Shown piece by piece: positions 1 through 7,224 of a DNA stretch of 8,579 bases; positions within the stretch are counted from its first letter, which is position 1; every line of letters starts with the position of its first letter. A program made the translations under genes and the position numbers. The notes beneath the pieces are model-generated. The model saw nothing but the letters and a program-made list of their open reading frames with translations. It had not been told where the DNA came from and did not search any database. Location of the stretch: the NCBI GenBank assembly GCA_007136525.1, contig SLGU01000373.1, forward strand, positions 1-8,579, in the 5' to 3' direction. This DNA comes from Desulfobacteraceae bacterium (lineage in GTDB: Bacteria; Desulfobacterota; Desulfobacteria; Desulfobacterales; Desulfosalsimonadaceae).

Positions 1-744
1 CAGTCCAGGATCGATGGTTTTCAGCAGGCGTTCGGCCGCATCGGCGTCGGCCACCTCATCCTTGCCCGCCACCACTGCAAACAGGGGATGCGGCCAGCGG
101 GAAATATTTTCCCTGACCCATACCTGGGCTTTGAGCAGCTCGGCTCCGAAACGCATGGTGGCCTTTTGGGCCCGAATCCCGTCTTCCTCGTCTTTTCGGT
201 GCCGCCGGGTGATTTCGGTATCATGGGTCAGCATATCGGTGATGTCCGGGCCGGGGATGGGCGCTTTTGGCAGAACCGTGCCGAGTATTTTAACGATGGG
301 GATCATGATGGGCGATACTTTTATGGCGTTCTCGTAATAGGGGGAAGACATGATATACCCCTTGATCCGCGCGTCGTCCGCCGCATGGGAGATCCCGAAA
401 AAGGTGATGATCAGCCCGCCCATTGAATGGCCCATCACAAATATCGGGATATCGGGATAGGCGGCCTTTGTCCATGCCAGAAATTTTTCCGTGTCTTCCG
501 GAAACCGGCTGAAGCGGTCGATGTAGACCTTTTCCTGTTTGTGGCCGCGCATGTCATAGGACACCGTGGCAAGCCCTTTTTCCTTGAAATAAAGCGCCGG
601 CGTCACATAATCGCCGGCATGGGCCAACCCGCCGTGAATGGCCATGATCACGGCCTTGGGTTTATCAGGTTCCCAGATGTGAATGTCAAACGATTGGCCG
701 TCAGCGGCGTTGAACCTGTCCATGCGTGTTTCGGAAAATCTCAT
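1..744 (-). CDS. alpha/beta hydrolase, monoacylglycerol lipase / S33 type (3' end missing)
   Basis: Open from an ATG at 744 to the window edge (248 codons, no stop), so the C-terminus lies outside. The protein has the alpha/beta-hydrolase layout of the Hydrolase_4 / monoacylglycerol-lipase group: an oxyanion-hole HGG at residues 37-39, a YDMRGH motif at 63-68, the nucleophile elbow GHSMGG at 105-110 with Ser107 as predicted nucleophile, and the acid-residue motif AGKDEV at 226-231 with Asp229. The catalytic His should follow about 25-30 residues later and is cut off. There is no signal peptide, so a cytoplasmic esterase or lysophospholipase acting on acyl esters is expected; the substrate cannot be read from sequence. 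An AAGGGA ribosome site lies 6 bases before the ATG. It is divergent from the FAD oxidase operon at 1077. The family call is firm and the specificity is unknown. Confidence 0.9.
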   Translation of the reverse strand, partial: MRFSETRMDRFNAADGQSFDIHIWEPDKPKAVIMAIHGGLAHAGDYVTPALYFKEKGLATVSYDMRGHKQEKVYIDRFSRFPEDTEKFLAWTKAAYPDIPIFVMGHSMGGLIITFFGISHAADDARIKGYIMSSPYYENAIKVSPIMIPIVKILGTVLPKAPIPGPDITDMLTHDTEITRRHRKDEEDGIRAQKATMRFGAELLKAQVWVRENISRWPHPLFAVVAGKDEVADADAAERLLKTIDPGL

Positions 745-863
745 GTTGGTTCCCTTTTGATGGTGTGTTTGTCAAAAACCGGCTCCAGAAACGATAAACG
801 CTTCCACGCCCGTGACCCAAAAGATGTGCAACCGGAAAAAAGCCAAAGGCATTTGATCTTCAT
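741..863 (-). CDS. possible 40-residue ORF upstream of the hydrolase
   Basis: A 40-codon ORF starts at the ATG at 863 and ends in a TGA that overlaps the hydrolase start as ATGA, the usual form of translational coupling. An AGGTGA sequence 9 bases before the ATG could serve as ribosome site; it is also the last codon and stop of the FAD-oxidase relic beside it. The peptide begins MKIKCLWLFSGC and is basic near the middle (SRAWKRL). It matches no family I recognise. The start resembles a lipoprotein signal peptide only loosely, because the hydrophobic stretch is too short. It could be a real leader-like small gene, a fragment of decayed coding sequence, or chance. Only the SD-like site and the ATGA overlap support it. 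Confidence 0.2.
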   Translation of the reverse strand: MKIKCLWLFSGCTSFGSRAWKRLSFLEPVFDKHTIKREPT

Positions 864-872
864 AACCGGTAT

Positions 873-982
873 TCACCTGTAATACAACCGGTTTTCTATT
901 TTATGGTGTGGAACAAAAAAATCGCGGTCAAGAAGCTGCCAAAGCAGATGTCCGGCTCGAAGTCCTTCCCAAGCGGCAGGAA
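873..982 (-). pseudogene. relic of the C-terminus of a second FAD-dependent oxidase
   Basis: Reading leftwards, the last nine codons before the TGA at 875-873 give KIENRLYYR. The intact FAD oxidase at 1077-2408 ends KIEDRLYYK, also directly before its stop. Over these ten codons 22 of 30 bases agree, and most differences are in third positions, as expected for diverged coding sequence and not for a recent copy. Further upstream, in a frame shifted by one base, GKDFEPDICFG (about 970-938) lines up with GRKVFPWPPDLVTYG of the intact protein. That frame meets a stop at 898-896, so at least one frameshift separates the pieces. Beyond about 982 I see no further similarity. I infer the decayed 3' end of a paralogous oxidase gene that once lay upstream of the hydrolase. 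The tail match is strong; the upper boundary is approximate. Confidence 0.55.
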
Positions 983-1076
983 GCAAGAGGAAAGAAAACC
1001 GAAAAAACACAAAGCCATAAAGAAATGATGCCATTTCAGTGCGAATTGGAATACATATGAATAAAGGAGGACGCCC

Positions 1077-2408
1077 ATGACCGATTACCGATCCAAAAGC
1101 TGGTGGCTGGAATCCCTGCCTGAAGCGATTACCCCCAACCCGGCGCTCACCGGCCAAAAAACCGCGGATGTGGCCGTCATCGGCGGCGGATACACCGGAC
1201 TGTCCGTGGGATATCATCTCAAGCAGATAAACCCGGATCTGGATGTCCGCATCATCGAATCCGATGTGTGCGGGTATGGGGCATCGGGGCGAAACGGCGG
1301 GTTTTCCATGACCCTGTTCGGCCTGACCAAGGGCATCACAAAATTCCGGTTCAACGACCAAAAGGCCCGGGCCGCTCATGTTTACATGGAAAACGCCGTG
1401 GATTACCTGCACGACGTGATTACAAAAAACAACATCGAATGCCAGTACGAGCGAAGCGGATACCTGTTGGTGGGCACCAGCCCGGGCCAGGTCCGGCGGG
1501 TGGAGCATGATTTCAGGATCATGGAAAAATGGGGCCTGGGGGGGGTGGAGCGCTGGGACCGCGCCCGGCTGGCCGAAGAATTTCACACGGACTACTATAA
1601 AATAGGGTGGTTCGAACCCCGGTGCGGCATCCTCAACCCGGCACGGCTGGCCCGGGGCATGAAAAAAGAGGCCGAAGCCCAGGGCGCGGTCATTTATGAA
1701 AATTCCCCGGTTAAAAGTTTCGGGCGCAAAACCGGGGGCGGATTCGTGGTCAACACCGAACACGGGGTACTGGAAAGCGAATACCTGGTGCTGGCCACCA
1801 ACGCCTATTCGGTCCTCTTTCCCGAGCTTAGAAAACTCCAGTACCCGGCATTCACGCATATCGTCATGTCCGAACCCCTGACCCCGGAACAATATGACGC
1901 CATCGGCTGGAAAAACCGCGCCGGGGTGGAAGACGCCCGGGACCTGATCCACTATTACCGGCTCACCGCGGACAACCGCATCGTCATGGGCGGCGGGGAC
2001 GTCTCCCTGGGATACGGCGCGGACCTGGACAAGGACCTCAATGAAAAGACATTCGCCCTATTGAAAGCCCACGTGACCGAGGTCTTTCCCCAGCTTGAAG
2101 GCCTGCGCTTCAGCCACCAGTGGGGCGGGCCGGTATCCATCACCACGGACATGGCGCCGGTGATCGGCTACCTGGGCAAAGACAAAAAGGCCATTTTTTC
2201 CATGGGCTGCATCGGCCACGGGGTGTCGCTGACCACCTACAACGGCAAAACCATTGCCGAGCTGATCACCGGCCGGCAGACCGAGCGCACAGAGATGTTT
2301 TTCGTGGGACGCAAAGTCTTTCCCTGGCCCCCGGACCTGGTCACCTACGGCTTGGGGCAGGCGGTGCGCGGGTTCATGAAGATCGAGGACCGGCTGTATT
2401 ATAAATGA
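1077..2408 (+). CDS. FAD-dependent amine/amino-acid oxidase (DAO family, OrdL/PuuB-like)
   Basis: 443 residues, a usual length for the D-amino-acid-oxidase (DAO) flavoprotein family, whose members oxidise amines or amino acids to imines with FAD. The FAD-binding Rossmann start is at 32-41 (VAVIGGGYTG), followed by Glu61 at the end of the second strand, the expected ribose-binding acid. GASGRNGGF at 68-76 is a hallmark of the OrdL / gamma-glutamylputrescine-oxidase branch. The C-terminal FAD-binding part includes WGGPVSITTDMAPVIG and GHGVSLTTYNGKTIAELI, also typical of the family. No signal peptide, so probably cytoplasmic. The start is fixed by an AAGGAGG site 6 bases before the ATG. The stop lies 11 bases before the amidohydrolase start, so the two form an operon and may act in sequence on one nitrogen-containing substrate. 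The actual substrate is not readable. Confidence 0.9.
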   Translation: MTDYRSKSWWLESLPEAITPNPALTGQKTADVAVIGGGYTGLSVGYHLKQINPDLDVRIIESDVCGYGASGRNGGFSMTLFGLTKGITKFRFNDQKARAAHVYMENAVDYLHDVITKNNIECQYERSGYLLVGTSPGQVRRVEHDFRIMEKWGLGGVERWDRARLAEEFHTDYYKIGWFEPRCGILNPARLARGMKKEAEAQGAVIYENSPVKSFGRKTGGGFVVNTEHGVLESEYLVLATNAYSVLFPELRKLQYPAFTHIVMSEPLTPEQYDAIGWKNRAGVEDARDLIHYYRLTADNRIVMGGGDVSLGYGADLDKDLNEKTFALLKAHVTEVFPQLEGLRFSHQWGGPVSITTDMAPVIGYLGKDKKAIFSMGCIGHGVSLTTYNGKTIAELITGRQTERTEMFFVGRKVFPWPPDLVTYGLGQAVRGFMKIEDRLYYK

Positions 2409-2419
2409 CAGGAGATGCC

Positions 2420-3346
2420 ATGATTATCGACATCCACACCCATCTGGGGGATATCCTCAACCCCGGCGGCGGCGGGCTGATTTTTAGGGAAAACATCCGG
2501 AAGCAAGCCGGTTTCGACATGATTTCCGTTTCCGAATTTTTGCATCATTCGGGAGTGACCCACCGGTTTGACGCGTGGCTCTATGAAAAGACCTACAATA
2601 TGGTCACCCGGGCGTCCATCGCCCGAAACGCCACCGCCACCCTTTCCAACATGCAGCAGTCCATGGATGAGGCCGGCATCACCTGGTCTGCCTGCATGCC
2701 CATTCCGCCCTACCTGACCTTTGAAGACCTGAAAACGGCAAAGGAAAAAGAGGACCGGATCATCCCCTTTACCGGTGTGGATTATACAAAGAACACAACA
2801 ACCGATGAGTTGGAAGCCGTCTTTGCCGCGGATGTGGCGGCCGGGGCCAGGGGGCTGAAGCTGCATCCCATCATCCAGCGAACGCCCTTAACCGATGCGC
2901 AGACCCTGGGGGCGGTGGCGGCGTTTTCCGCCCACCGCCTGCCGATCCTTTTTCACTGCGGGATTTCATCTTATTACATCGAGCCGGAGCAGCAGACCCG
3001 GGCGTCGGCGGCCCTGGGCGGCATTGCGTATGCCCGGGAGCTGGTTGCCGAATTTCCGGACGTCGCCTTTATCGCGGGTCATGCCGGGCTGTTCAAATAC
3101 CGGGACGTCATCGACCTGCTGAGCCCGTATAAAAACGTCTGGGTGGACACCTCTTTTCAGGCGGTCGGCCACGTGCGGGAACTGATCCGGGCCTTTGGCC
3201 CGGAGCGGGTGATGTTTGCCTCGGACTGGCCCTTCGGCAACCGGCCGCCGGGCATCCGGATCATCAAGAAGGCCTGCCGGGGTGACAAGGGACTGGAGCG
3301 GCGCATTTTTTATGAAAACGCGGCCGATCTTCTGGGGATTGACTGA
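2420..3346 (+). CDS. metal-dependent amidohydrolase (amidohydrolase_2 family)
   Basis: 308 residues from the ATG at 2420, chosen because an AGGAG site sits 5 bases upstream and the family normally begins with a hydrophobic strand and HxH (here MIIDIHTH). An in-frame ATG at 2405 overlaps the oxidase stop as ATGA and would add five residues, but it has no good ribosome site. It is a TIM-barrel hydrolase of the PF04909 type. Metal and catalytic residues expected of the family are visible: His6 and His8, GLKLHP (Lys147, His149), LFHCG (His179), AGHAG (His221) and the closing aspartate in FASDWPFG (Asp269). Members hydrolyse amide or C-C bonds, or decarboxylate small acids. It is co-transcribed with the FAD oxidase and convergent with the nucleotidase gene across a 96-base gap. 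The family is clear, the substrate is not. Confidence 0.9.
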   Translation: MIIDIHTHLGDILNPGGGGLIFRENIRKQAGFDMISVSEFLHHSGVTHRFDAWLYEKTYNMVTRASIARNATATLSNMQQSMDEAGITWSACMPIPPYLTFEDLKTAKEKEDRIIPFTGVDYTKNTTTDELEAVFAADVAAGARGLKLHPIIQRTPLTDAQTLGAVAAFSAHRLPILFHCGISSYYIEPEQQTRASAALGGIAYARELVAEFPDVAFIAGHAGLFKYRDVIDLLSPYKNVWVDTSFQAVGHVRELIRAFGPERVMFASDWPFGNRPPGIRIIKKACRGDKGLERRIFYENAADLLGID

Positions 3347-3442
3347 ATTGCGGTGGAAAACCGACCCGCCCGCGGCGGTTGCCAAAATAGAGCCATGCAT
3401 CGGCTTTGGGCACCAAACAGACGGGATGGACGCAATCCAAAT

Positions 3443-5287
3443 CTACCAGGGCCGCCAGGGGGGCACTTGCACCACCTGCATTCTTTCGTCGGTTGAACGG
3501 TAAGCATCTGAAATTTGAGGGATGCCATCCTGGTTGCGGGGCTGGGCCGCGGTGTAGGCCATTAAGGCATGCCAGGTTTTCAGTTCTTCCCCTTCAACAT
3601 AAACAATGCTGCTTTGTATGTCGACCTCGTTTCCGTCCTTATCCTTGGGGATTACCCGGAAACGCGGCATCCTTTTGTTCATCAACGGCATATACAACCC
3701 CATATAGTAGTCCATCACAACCCGGTAAAGGGTTTGATCATCGGGCGGAATTTCAATGTATTGACCCGTCTCGTCATCGTAATATTCGATTGCAACCACC
3801 GAGCGGAAAGAGGGTATGGGCAGATTCAAAAACGGCACCCTCAAGAGTATGGCTTTATTCGGGTCATATTGAATCCGTCCGCCTGAAAACTGTATGAAAT
3901 AGATACTGCAAAGGGCCTGGCTTAAAAAAATCTGCCTTGCCACCGTGGATCTTACTTCGCTGCCGGTAAGATAAAACGAAAGAAGGGGCAGTCCGGGCTT
4001 GCCGTCCGGGCCGAAGCCGAGGGACGCCATGCGGTTCAGGTCGTAAAAATCAACAGCTCCCGGATAAATATTTTCCCGGATGTGGCCGTTTACAGTGCCG
4101 GCAAAATGGACTTTTTCACCGGTTTTTTCTTCAACCACCCGCCGGTAGGCGTCGGCAACGTAGTTTCCCAGCGGCGTCTCCCGATTCTGCCAGCGATGTT
4201 CGCCGGGCGGGATGTTATACAGCGGGAAAGGCGCGTAAGCCACGGTATCGGCGATGTTGTTAAAAGCGCCGTTGGTCAGCCTGGAAATCATGGCGTTGAG
4301 TTTTTCCGTATATTTTTCAACCATGGCCGCAATGCGCGGATCATCTTCAACAGAATGATCAATGGGTATCAGAAATGGCTGTCGCGTTTCCGGGTTCCGC
4401 AGGCGCAGGCGACTGTTTGACGGGTTGTAGGCAAATTCAAGCAATCCGAGATATTCCAGGGCATATCCCGCCTGGACGATCAGGGTGTCCCCCTGGCGGA
4501 CCGGTTCATGCAGCGGGGTATGGGTATGGCCGCCGACGATAAGATCGATGCCGCCCACCTTTTTTGCCAATGCGATATCTTCTTCGACTCCGGAGTGGGT
4601 GATGCCGATAACAACATCGGCGCCTTGTGCTTTTAATTTCGCCACGGCCTTTTTCGCGGCTGAAAAAGGATCGGAAATGCTCAACGGATCAGTGTAAAAG
4701 GACAACAGGGATGCGTCTTTTCCAAAAAGCCCGAAAAAGCCGACAATGATTCCGTTTTCAAGTGTTACAAGGTGGGTCGGCTTGATTATTTCATGCAGGG
4801 GGTGATCCTTCGGCGCCTTAATATTCGAAGAGACCACAACCGGTGGTGTGAACCGTCCGTCTTTGGGAGCCATTGCCAGGTATTTGCTCAGGATGTCAAC
4901 GCCATAATCGAATTCATGATTGCCGAGCGTCATGGCGTCGTATCCGATTTCCGTCATTAATGAAATTTCAGGTGCGTGACCGTCCAGGATCAACCAGCTG
5001 TAGAGATATTCACTGAATATATCTCCTGCCGAGACCGTCAATACCGGCTCGTTAAACGCATTTTTTTCCGCCCGAATCTCTTGGACAAGCGTCGCCAGTC
5101 TGGCAAACCCGCCCTTGGCCCGGGTTTCGATAGGGTGCGGGATTAACGCGGAATGCTCATCGTTGGTATGAAGTATGGTAAAATACAATTCAGATTCCGA
5201 TGATTGGGCGGTTTTTTCAAATAATAACGGAAACGCTGTGAAGTTTAATAAAAGAAGAATTCCTATGATTCTCATGGCTCGCTGCAT
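3443..5287 (-). CDS. secreted 5'-nucleotidase / metallophosphatase (UshA/CpdB-like)
   Basis: 614 residues with an N-terminal hydrophobic signal (about 6-23), so exported, probably to the periplasm. The calcineurin-like phosphatase domain shows all dimetal-site motifs: HTNDEH at 40-45 (Asp43, His45), GDIF (Asp89), GNHEFD at 122-127 (Asn123, His124), THSG (His231) and GGHTHT at 252-257 (His254, His256). The C-terminal 5'-nucleotidase substrate domain starts near 340 and includes RETPLGNYVADAYR and FSGGRIQYDP. Such enzymes release phosphate from nucleoside monophosphates, UDP-sugars or 2',3'-cyclic nucleotides; which one is uncertain here. The tail after about 570 is longer than the core fold needs and matches nothing I know. 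An AGGGG ribosome site 8 bases before the ATG supports the start at 5287 over the in-frame ATG at 5275. It is the second gene after the propeller protein on this strand. Confidence 0.92.
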   Translation of the reverse strand: MQRAMRIIGILLLLNFTAFPLLFEKTAQSSESELYFTILHTNDEHSALIPHPIETRAKGGFARLATLVQEIRAEKNAFNEPVLTVSAGDIFSEYLYSWLILDGHAPEISLMTEIGYDAMTLGNHEFDYGVDILSKYLAMAPKDGRFTPPVVVSSNIKAPKDHPLHEIIKPTHLVTLENGIIVGFFGLFGKDASLLSFYTDPLSISDPFSAAKKAVAKLKAQGADVVIGITHSGVEEDIALAKKVGGIDLIVGGHTHTPLHEPVRQGDTLIVQAGYALEYLGLLEFAYNPSNSRLRLRNPETRQPFLIPIDHSVEDDPRIAAMVEKYTEKLNAMISRLTNGAFNNIADTVAYAPFPLYNIPPGEHRWQNRETPLGNYVADAYRRVVEEKTGEKVHFAGTVNGHIRENIYPGAVDFYDLNRMASLGFGPDGKPGLPLLSFYLTGSEVRSTVARQIFLSQALCSIYFIQFSGGRIQYDPNKAILLRVPFLNLPIPSFRSVVAIEYYDDETGQYIEIPPDDQTLYRVVMDYYMGLYMPLMNKRMPRFRVIPKDKDGNEVDIQSSIVYVEGEELKTWHALMAYTAAQPRNQDGIPQISDAYRSTDERMQVVQVPPWRPW

Positions 5288-5292
5288 TGTGT

Positions 5293-5400
5293 TTACCCCT
5301 GATTAAATAATAAAAGCCATTTTTTCTTAATTTTGCCGCTGCCGGCGGGCAGGCTGAACAGCAGGCCGTCTTCACCTATGGTGATTGGCCCGGGAAAGCG
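5293..5400 (-). pseudogene. relic resembling a beta-propeller C-terminus
   Basis: Between the propeller gene (stop at 5440) and the nucleotidase start, a 35-codon stretch that directly follows an in-frame stop reads RFPGPITIGEDGLLFSLPAG and runs on to a TAA at 5295-5293. PITIGEDGLLF resembles PITPGFDGVLY near the C-terminus of the upstream propeller protein (7 of 11 identical). It has no start codon of its own and no ribosome site. I infer the leftover 3' end of a tandem paralogue lost by deletion or recombination. The AGGGG that serves the nucleotidase overlaps the last codons of this relic, so the original gene probably sat directly upstream of the nucleotidase. PIT-x-G-x-DG is a common blade sequence, so chance similarity is possible. 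Confidence 0.4.
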
Positions 5401-5439
5401 TTAAATCCAAAATGTTTTGCAGTCTTCCGTCAGCGCGTT

Positions 5440-6963
5440 TTAAAGGCTCAGTTCGGTCAGCATTCCCTTGTGAGACGGATAGTAGAGGACGCCGTCAAAT
5501 CCCGGTGTGATGGGCAGTCCAGCGCCCTGCGGCAGAACCGGGCTCCGGGCCAATTCCATTCCGGTGGCGGCATCCCGCCAGACAACGCGCACCGTTGCAA
5601 GTGACGGCGGATTCGCATCATCTAAAACCAGCGTTCGATTGTTCGGGGGGCCCATGATCGCGGCAAAGCTCAGCGATCGCTGCTTGACTGTCCATGCCGT
5701 GGAAAATCCCTTTTCCGTGTCAAAATCAATGGCGGCAAGCCTTCCTTTTAGAAAGTCATACGCGTAGATCCGTCTGTTCTCAACATCCACTGTGGGCAGG
5801 CTCCATTGAAGTGATCCGGGCAGCCACCAGCGGTCGGCAAAAGGGGAGAAGTGAAAGACTTTGCCGTCATCCGCCTGGGAGACAGCCGTCAGGGAGAGCG
5901 GCGCCCATGATAACTGAAAGTTCGTCTGAACAACCACGAAATCGCCGAAAACAGCCGGCGCCGTTCCCGGTTTCTGACGGCCGGAGCAATATCGGACCGG
6001 CCCCCAGTGACCGTCCAAGGTTATTTGGTTGTTTCGGTATATATATCGAAACAGGTTGTTGATCCCGGAAACGTAAATATAATCGACATCCTTAAAGACG
6101 GTGTTGCTGATGCGGCCCAGAACGGGCTCATTTACCGTTGCGGCGGTCACGAGCGTCAAATCCTCGGGCTCGACAACGGCGATGATGGAAGGCACGTCTT
6201 TGTCATGATGAAACAGCAGCGCCCGGATACTGTCCGCTGTAGCGCCCTTTTTACGGGTCATTGACTTGGCGACCAGGTGTCCGTCGGACAGGATGCTGAA
6301 ACCGTTATAGACCGTGTCTCCCGGTTTTCGACCTTGGGGTGTGGGCAGTTGTAAACGCTTCAGGATGGCGCCGTCTGCGGGATCTATTTTAGCCATATGA
6401 TAGCCATTGACAAGATAAACGTATCCATTGCCGTGAATGCCGATGACCCCGGGGTAATCCCAGTCCCCGTCTTCTTTTGCGTCATGAATTTGGGTTTTCC
6501 ATAATATTTCCAAAGAATGGGCGTCGATCTTTGCCGCATAAGGGCCGGTTGCGCATGAATCGCCGTCACTCACGCATTTGTCAGTGGACATCGTGGCGCC
6601 GCCAAGGGCAAAGAGCTCCTCCTTGTCGCGGGTTACGACATTGTATATCCCGGGAAGACCTTTCACTGTTCTTGCCTGGACGGTAACGGGGCCCGATCCG
6701 GTGATTTCGGAAAATGCGCATGTATGCGGGAACGTATGGGTTCTTTCCGAAGAAAACGCTTCACCGGGCGTAACTGTCGGGTACCAGGGACTGTCCGCCG
6801 TTTCGGGCCTAAGGGTTGCTGATCGGAAGCATCGGTCATGCATGTGCATTTCAACGCCGACAAGATCGCTGTTAAACGTTCTGTTCTGATCCCAAAGGAT
6901 AAAAATGCCGGTTACAGAAATCACAAGTGCAAGAACCGCAGCAATTATTCCGGTTCTTTTCAT
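5440..6963 (-). CDS. membrane-anchored PQQ-like beta-propeller protein, function unknown
   Basis: 507 residues from the ATG at 6963, chosen for a GGGAG site 5 bases upstream; an in-frame ATG at 6990 would add nine residues but lacks a good site. Residues 4-24 form one hydrophobic segment after MKR, a signal anchor or uncleaved signal, so the rest should lie outside the cytoplasm. The body looks like a WD40/PQQ-type beta-propeller: repeated strands such as YAAKIDAHSLEILWKTQI (142-159), MAKIDPADGAILKRL (190-204), IYAYDFLKGRLAAIDFDTEKG (399-419) and VWRDAATGMEL (461-471) follow the 'x-A-I-D-x-x-TG-x-x-x-W' pattern. Five cysteines (45, 82, 130, 137, 326) suit an exported protein with disulfides. 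No dehydrogenase active site is evident, so I do not call it an enzyme. It is first in the operon with the nucleotidase, behind an operator-flanked promoter. Role unknown: binding or scaffold is likely. Confidence 0.8.
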   Translation of the reverse strand: MKRTGIIAAVLALVISVTGIFILWDQNRTFNSDLVGVEMHMHDRCFRSATLRPETADSPWYPTVTPGEAFSSERTHTFPHTCAFSEITGSGPVTVQARTVKGLPGIYNVVTRDKEELFALGGATMSTDKCVSDGDSCATGPYAAKIDAHSLEILWKTQIHDAKEDGDWDYPGVIGIHGNGYVYLVNGYHMAKIDPADGAILKRLQLPTPQGRKPGDTVYNGFSILSDGHLVAKSMTRKKGATADSIRALLFHHDKDVPSIIAVVEPEDLTLVTAATVNEPVLGRISNTVFKDVDYIYVSGINNLFRYIYRNNQITLDGHWGPVRYCSGRQKPGTAPAVFGDFVVVQTNFQLSWAPLSLTAVSQADDGKVFHFSPFADRWWLPGSLQWSLPTVDVENRRIYAYDFLKGRLAAIDFDTEKGFSTAWTVKQRSLSFAAIMGPPNNRTLVLDDANPPSLATVRVVWRDAATGMELARSPVLPQGAGLPITPGFDGVLYYPSHKGMLTELSL

Positions 6964-7034
6964 TTTCTCTCCCGGGTTTTTTAAAGTCATCTAAGCTCAT
7001 GATCCGCCCGTTGCAAAATGATGATTGCCTGCTT

Positions 7035-7052
7035 TTTTAACGATCGTAAAAA
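7035..7052. promoter_or_regulatory. operator copy A (imperfect 18-bp palindrome)
   Basis: TTTTAACGATCGTAAAAA, centred on CGATCG, differs from a perfect palindrome by one pair. It is the same element as copy B at 7086-7103, with centres 51 bp apart, close to five helical turns. It begins at the last base of the predicted -10 box and covers the expected transcription start of the propeller operon, the classic place for a repressor. The half-site pattern TTAACG/CGTTAA suits a dimeric helix-turn-helix regulator such as TetR, but the family is inference; no regulator gene lies in the window. Confidence 0.7.
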
Positions 7053-7080
7053 CATTAAAGGGGCGGGAATAATCTGTCAA
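7052..7080 (-). promoter_or_regulatory. sigma-70-type promoter of the propeller-nucleotidase operon
   Basis: On the minus strand a perfect -35 box TTGACA (7080-7075) is followed after exactly 17 bases by TAATGT (7057-7052), a reasonable -10 box. Transcription would start near 7045 and give an untranslated leader of about 80 bases before the ATG at 6963. Operator copies A and B flank the promoter on both sides, so the two calls support each other. Confidence 0.7.
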
Positions 7081-7085
7081 GCAGA

Positions 7086-7103
7086 TTTTAACGATCGTTA
7101 AAA
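7086..7103. promoter_or_regulatory. operator copy B (perfect 18-bp palindrome)
   Basis: TTTTAACGATCGTTAAAA is a perfect 18-bp inverted repeat lying 5 bases upstream of the -35 box at 7080-7075. Together with copy A it brackets the promoter, an arrangement that allows two repressor dimers to exclude RNA polymerase or to interact across the DNA. The rest of the gap to the end of the ligase gene at 7225 holds only a 28-codon rightward ORF (7120-7206) of no recognisable kind and a 10-bp palindrome GGCAATTGCC at 7211-7220 without a T-run. Confidence 0.75.
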
Positions 7104-7224
7104 CCTTCTTGTCAGCATCATGCGCGTGCAGGCGGCGCTTTTTGAGGAGGTTCTGGAAACCGTTAGCGCCGACTATTATGCATCATCAATGAAGAAGCGT
7201 TTATGACATCGGCAATTGCCTGTA

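Noticed and set aside
770..775. TTGACA on the minus strand as a -35 box for the hydrolase
   Set aside because: It lies only about 26 bases before the ATG, so the -10 position would fall on the ribosome site, and there is no TATAAT-like sequence there.
864..893. Inverted repeat AACCGGT...ACCGGTT followed by a T-rich stretch, as a rightward terminator
   Set aside because: The stem needs a three-base bulge, no rightward gene ends before it, and the sequence is better explained as the coding tail of the oxidase relic.
873..1952. 359-codon minus-strand ORF across the FAD oxidase gene
   Set aside because: Over most of its length it is the antisense shadow of the oxidase, which has a strong ribosome site and full family motifs. 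Only its last codons (873 to about 900) carry independent signal, reported as the relic.
3347..3442. Bidirectional terminator between the convergent amidohydrolase and nucleotidase genes
   Set aside because: Only short, bulged GC-rich stems are visible (for example GCC/GGC with CCAAA/TTTGG near 3380-3412) and none is followed by a T-run in either direction.
7120..7206. 28-codon plus-strand ORF beginning MRVQAALFEEVLETV beside operator copy B, as a possible divergent regulator
   Set aside because: No ribosome site, far too short for a regulator, and no helix-turn-helix pattern; nothing supports it beyond an open frame.
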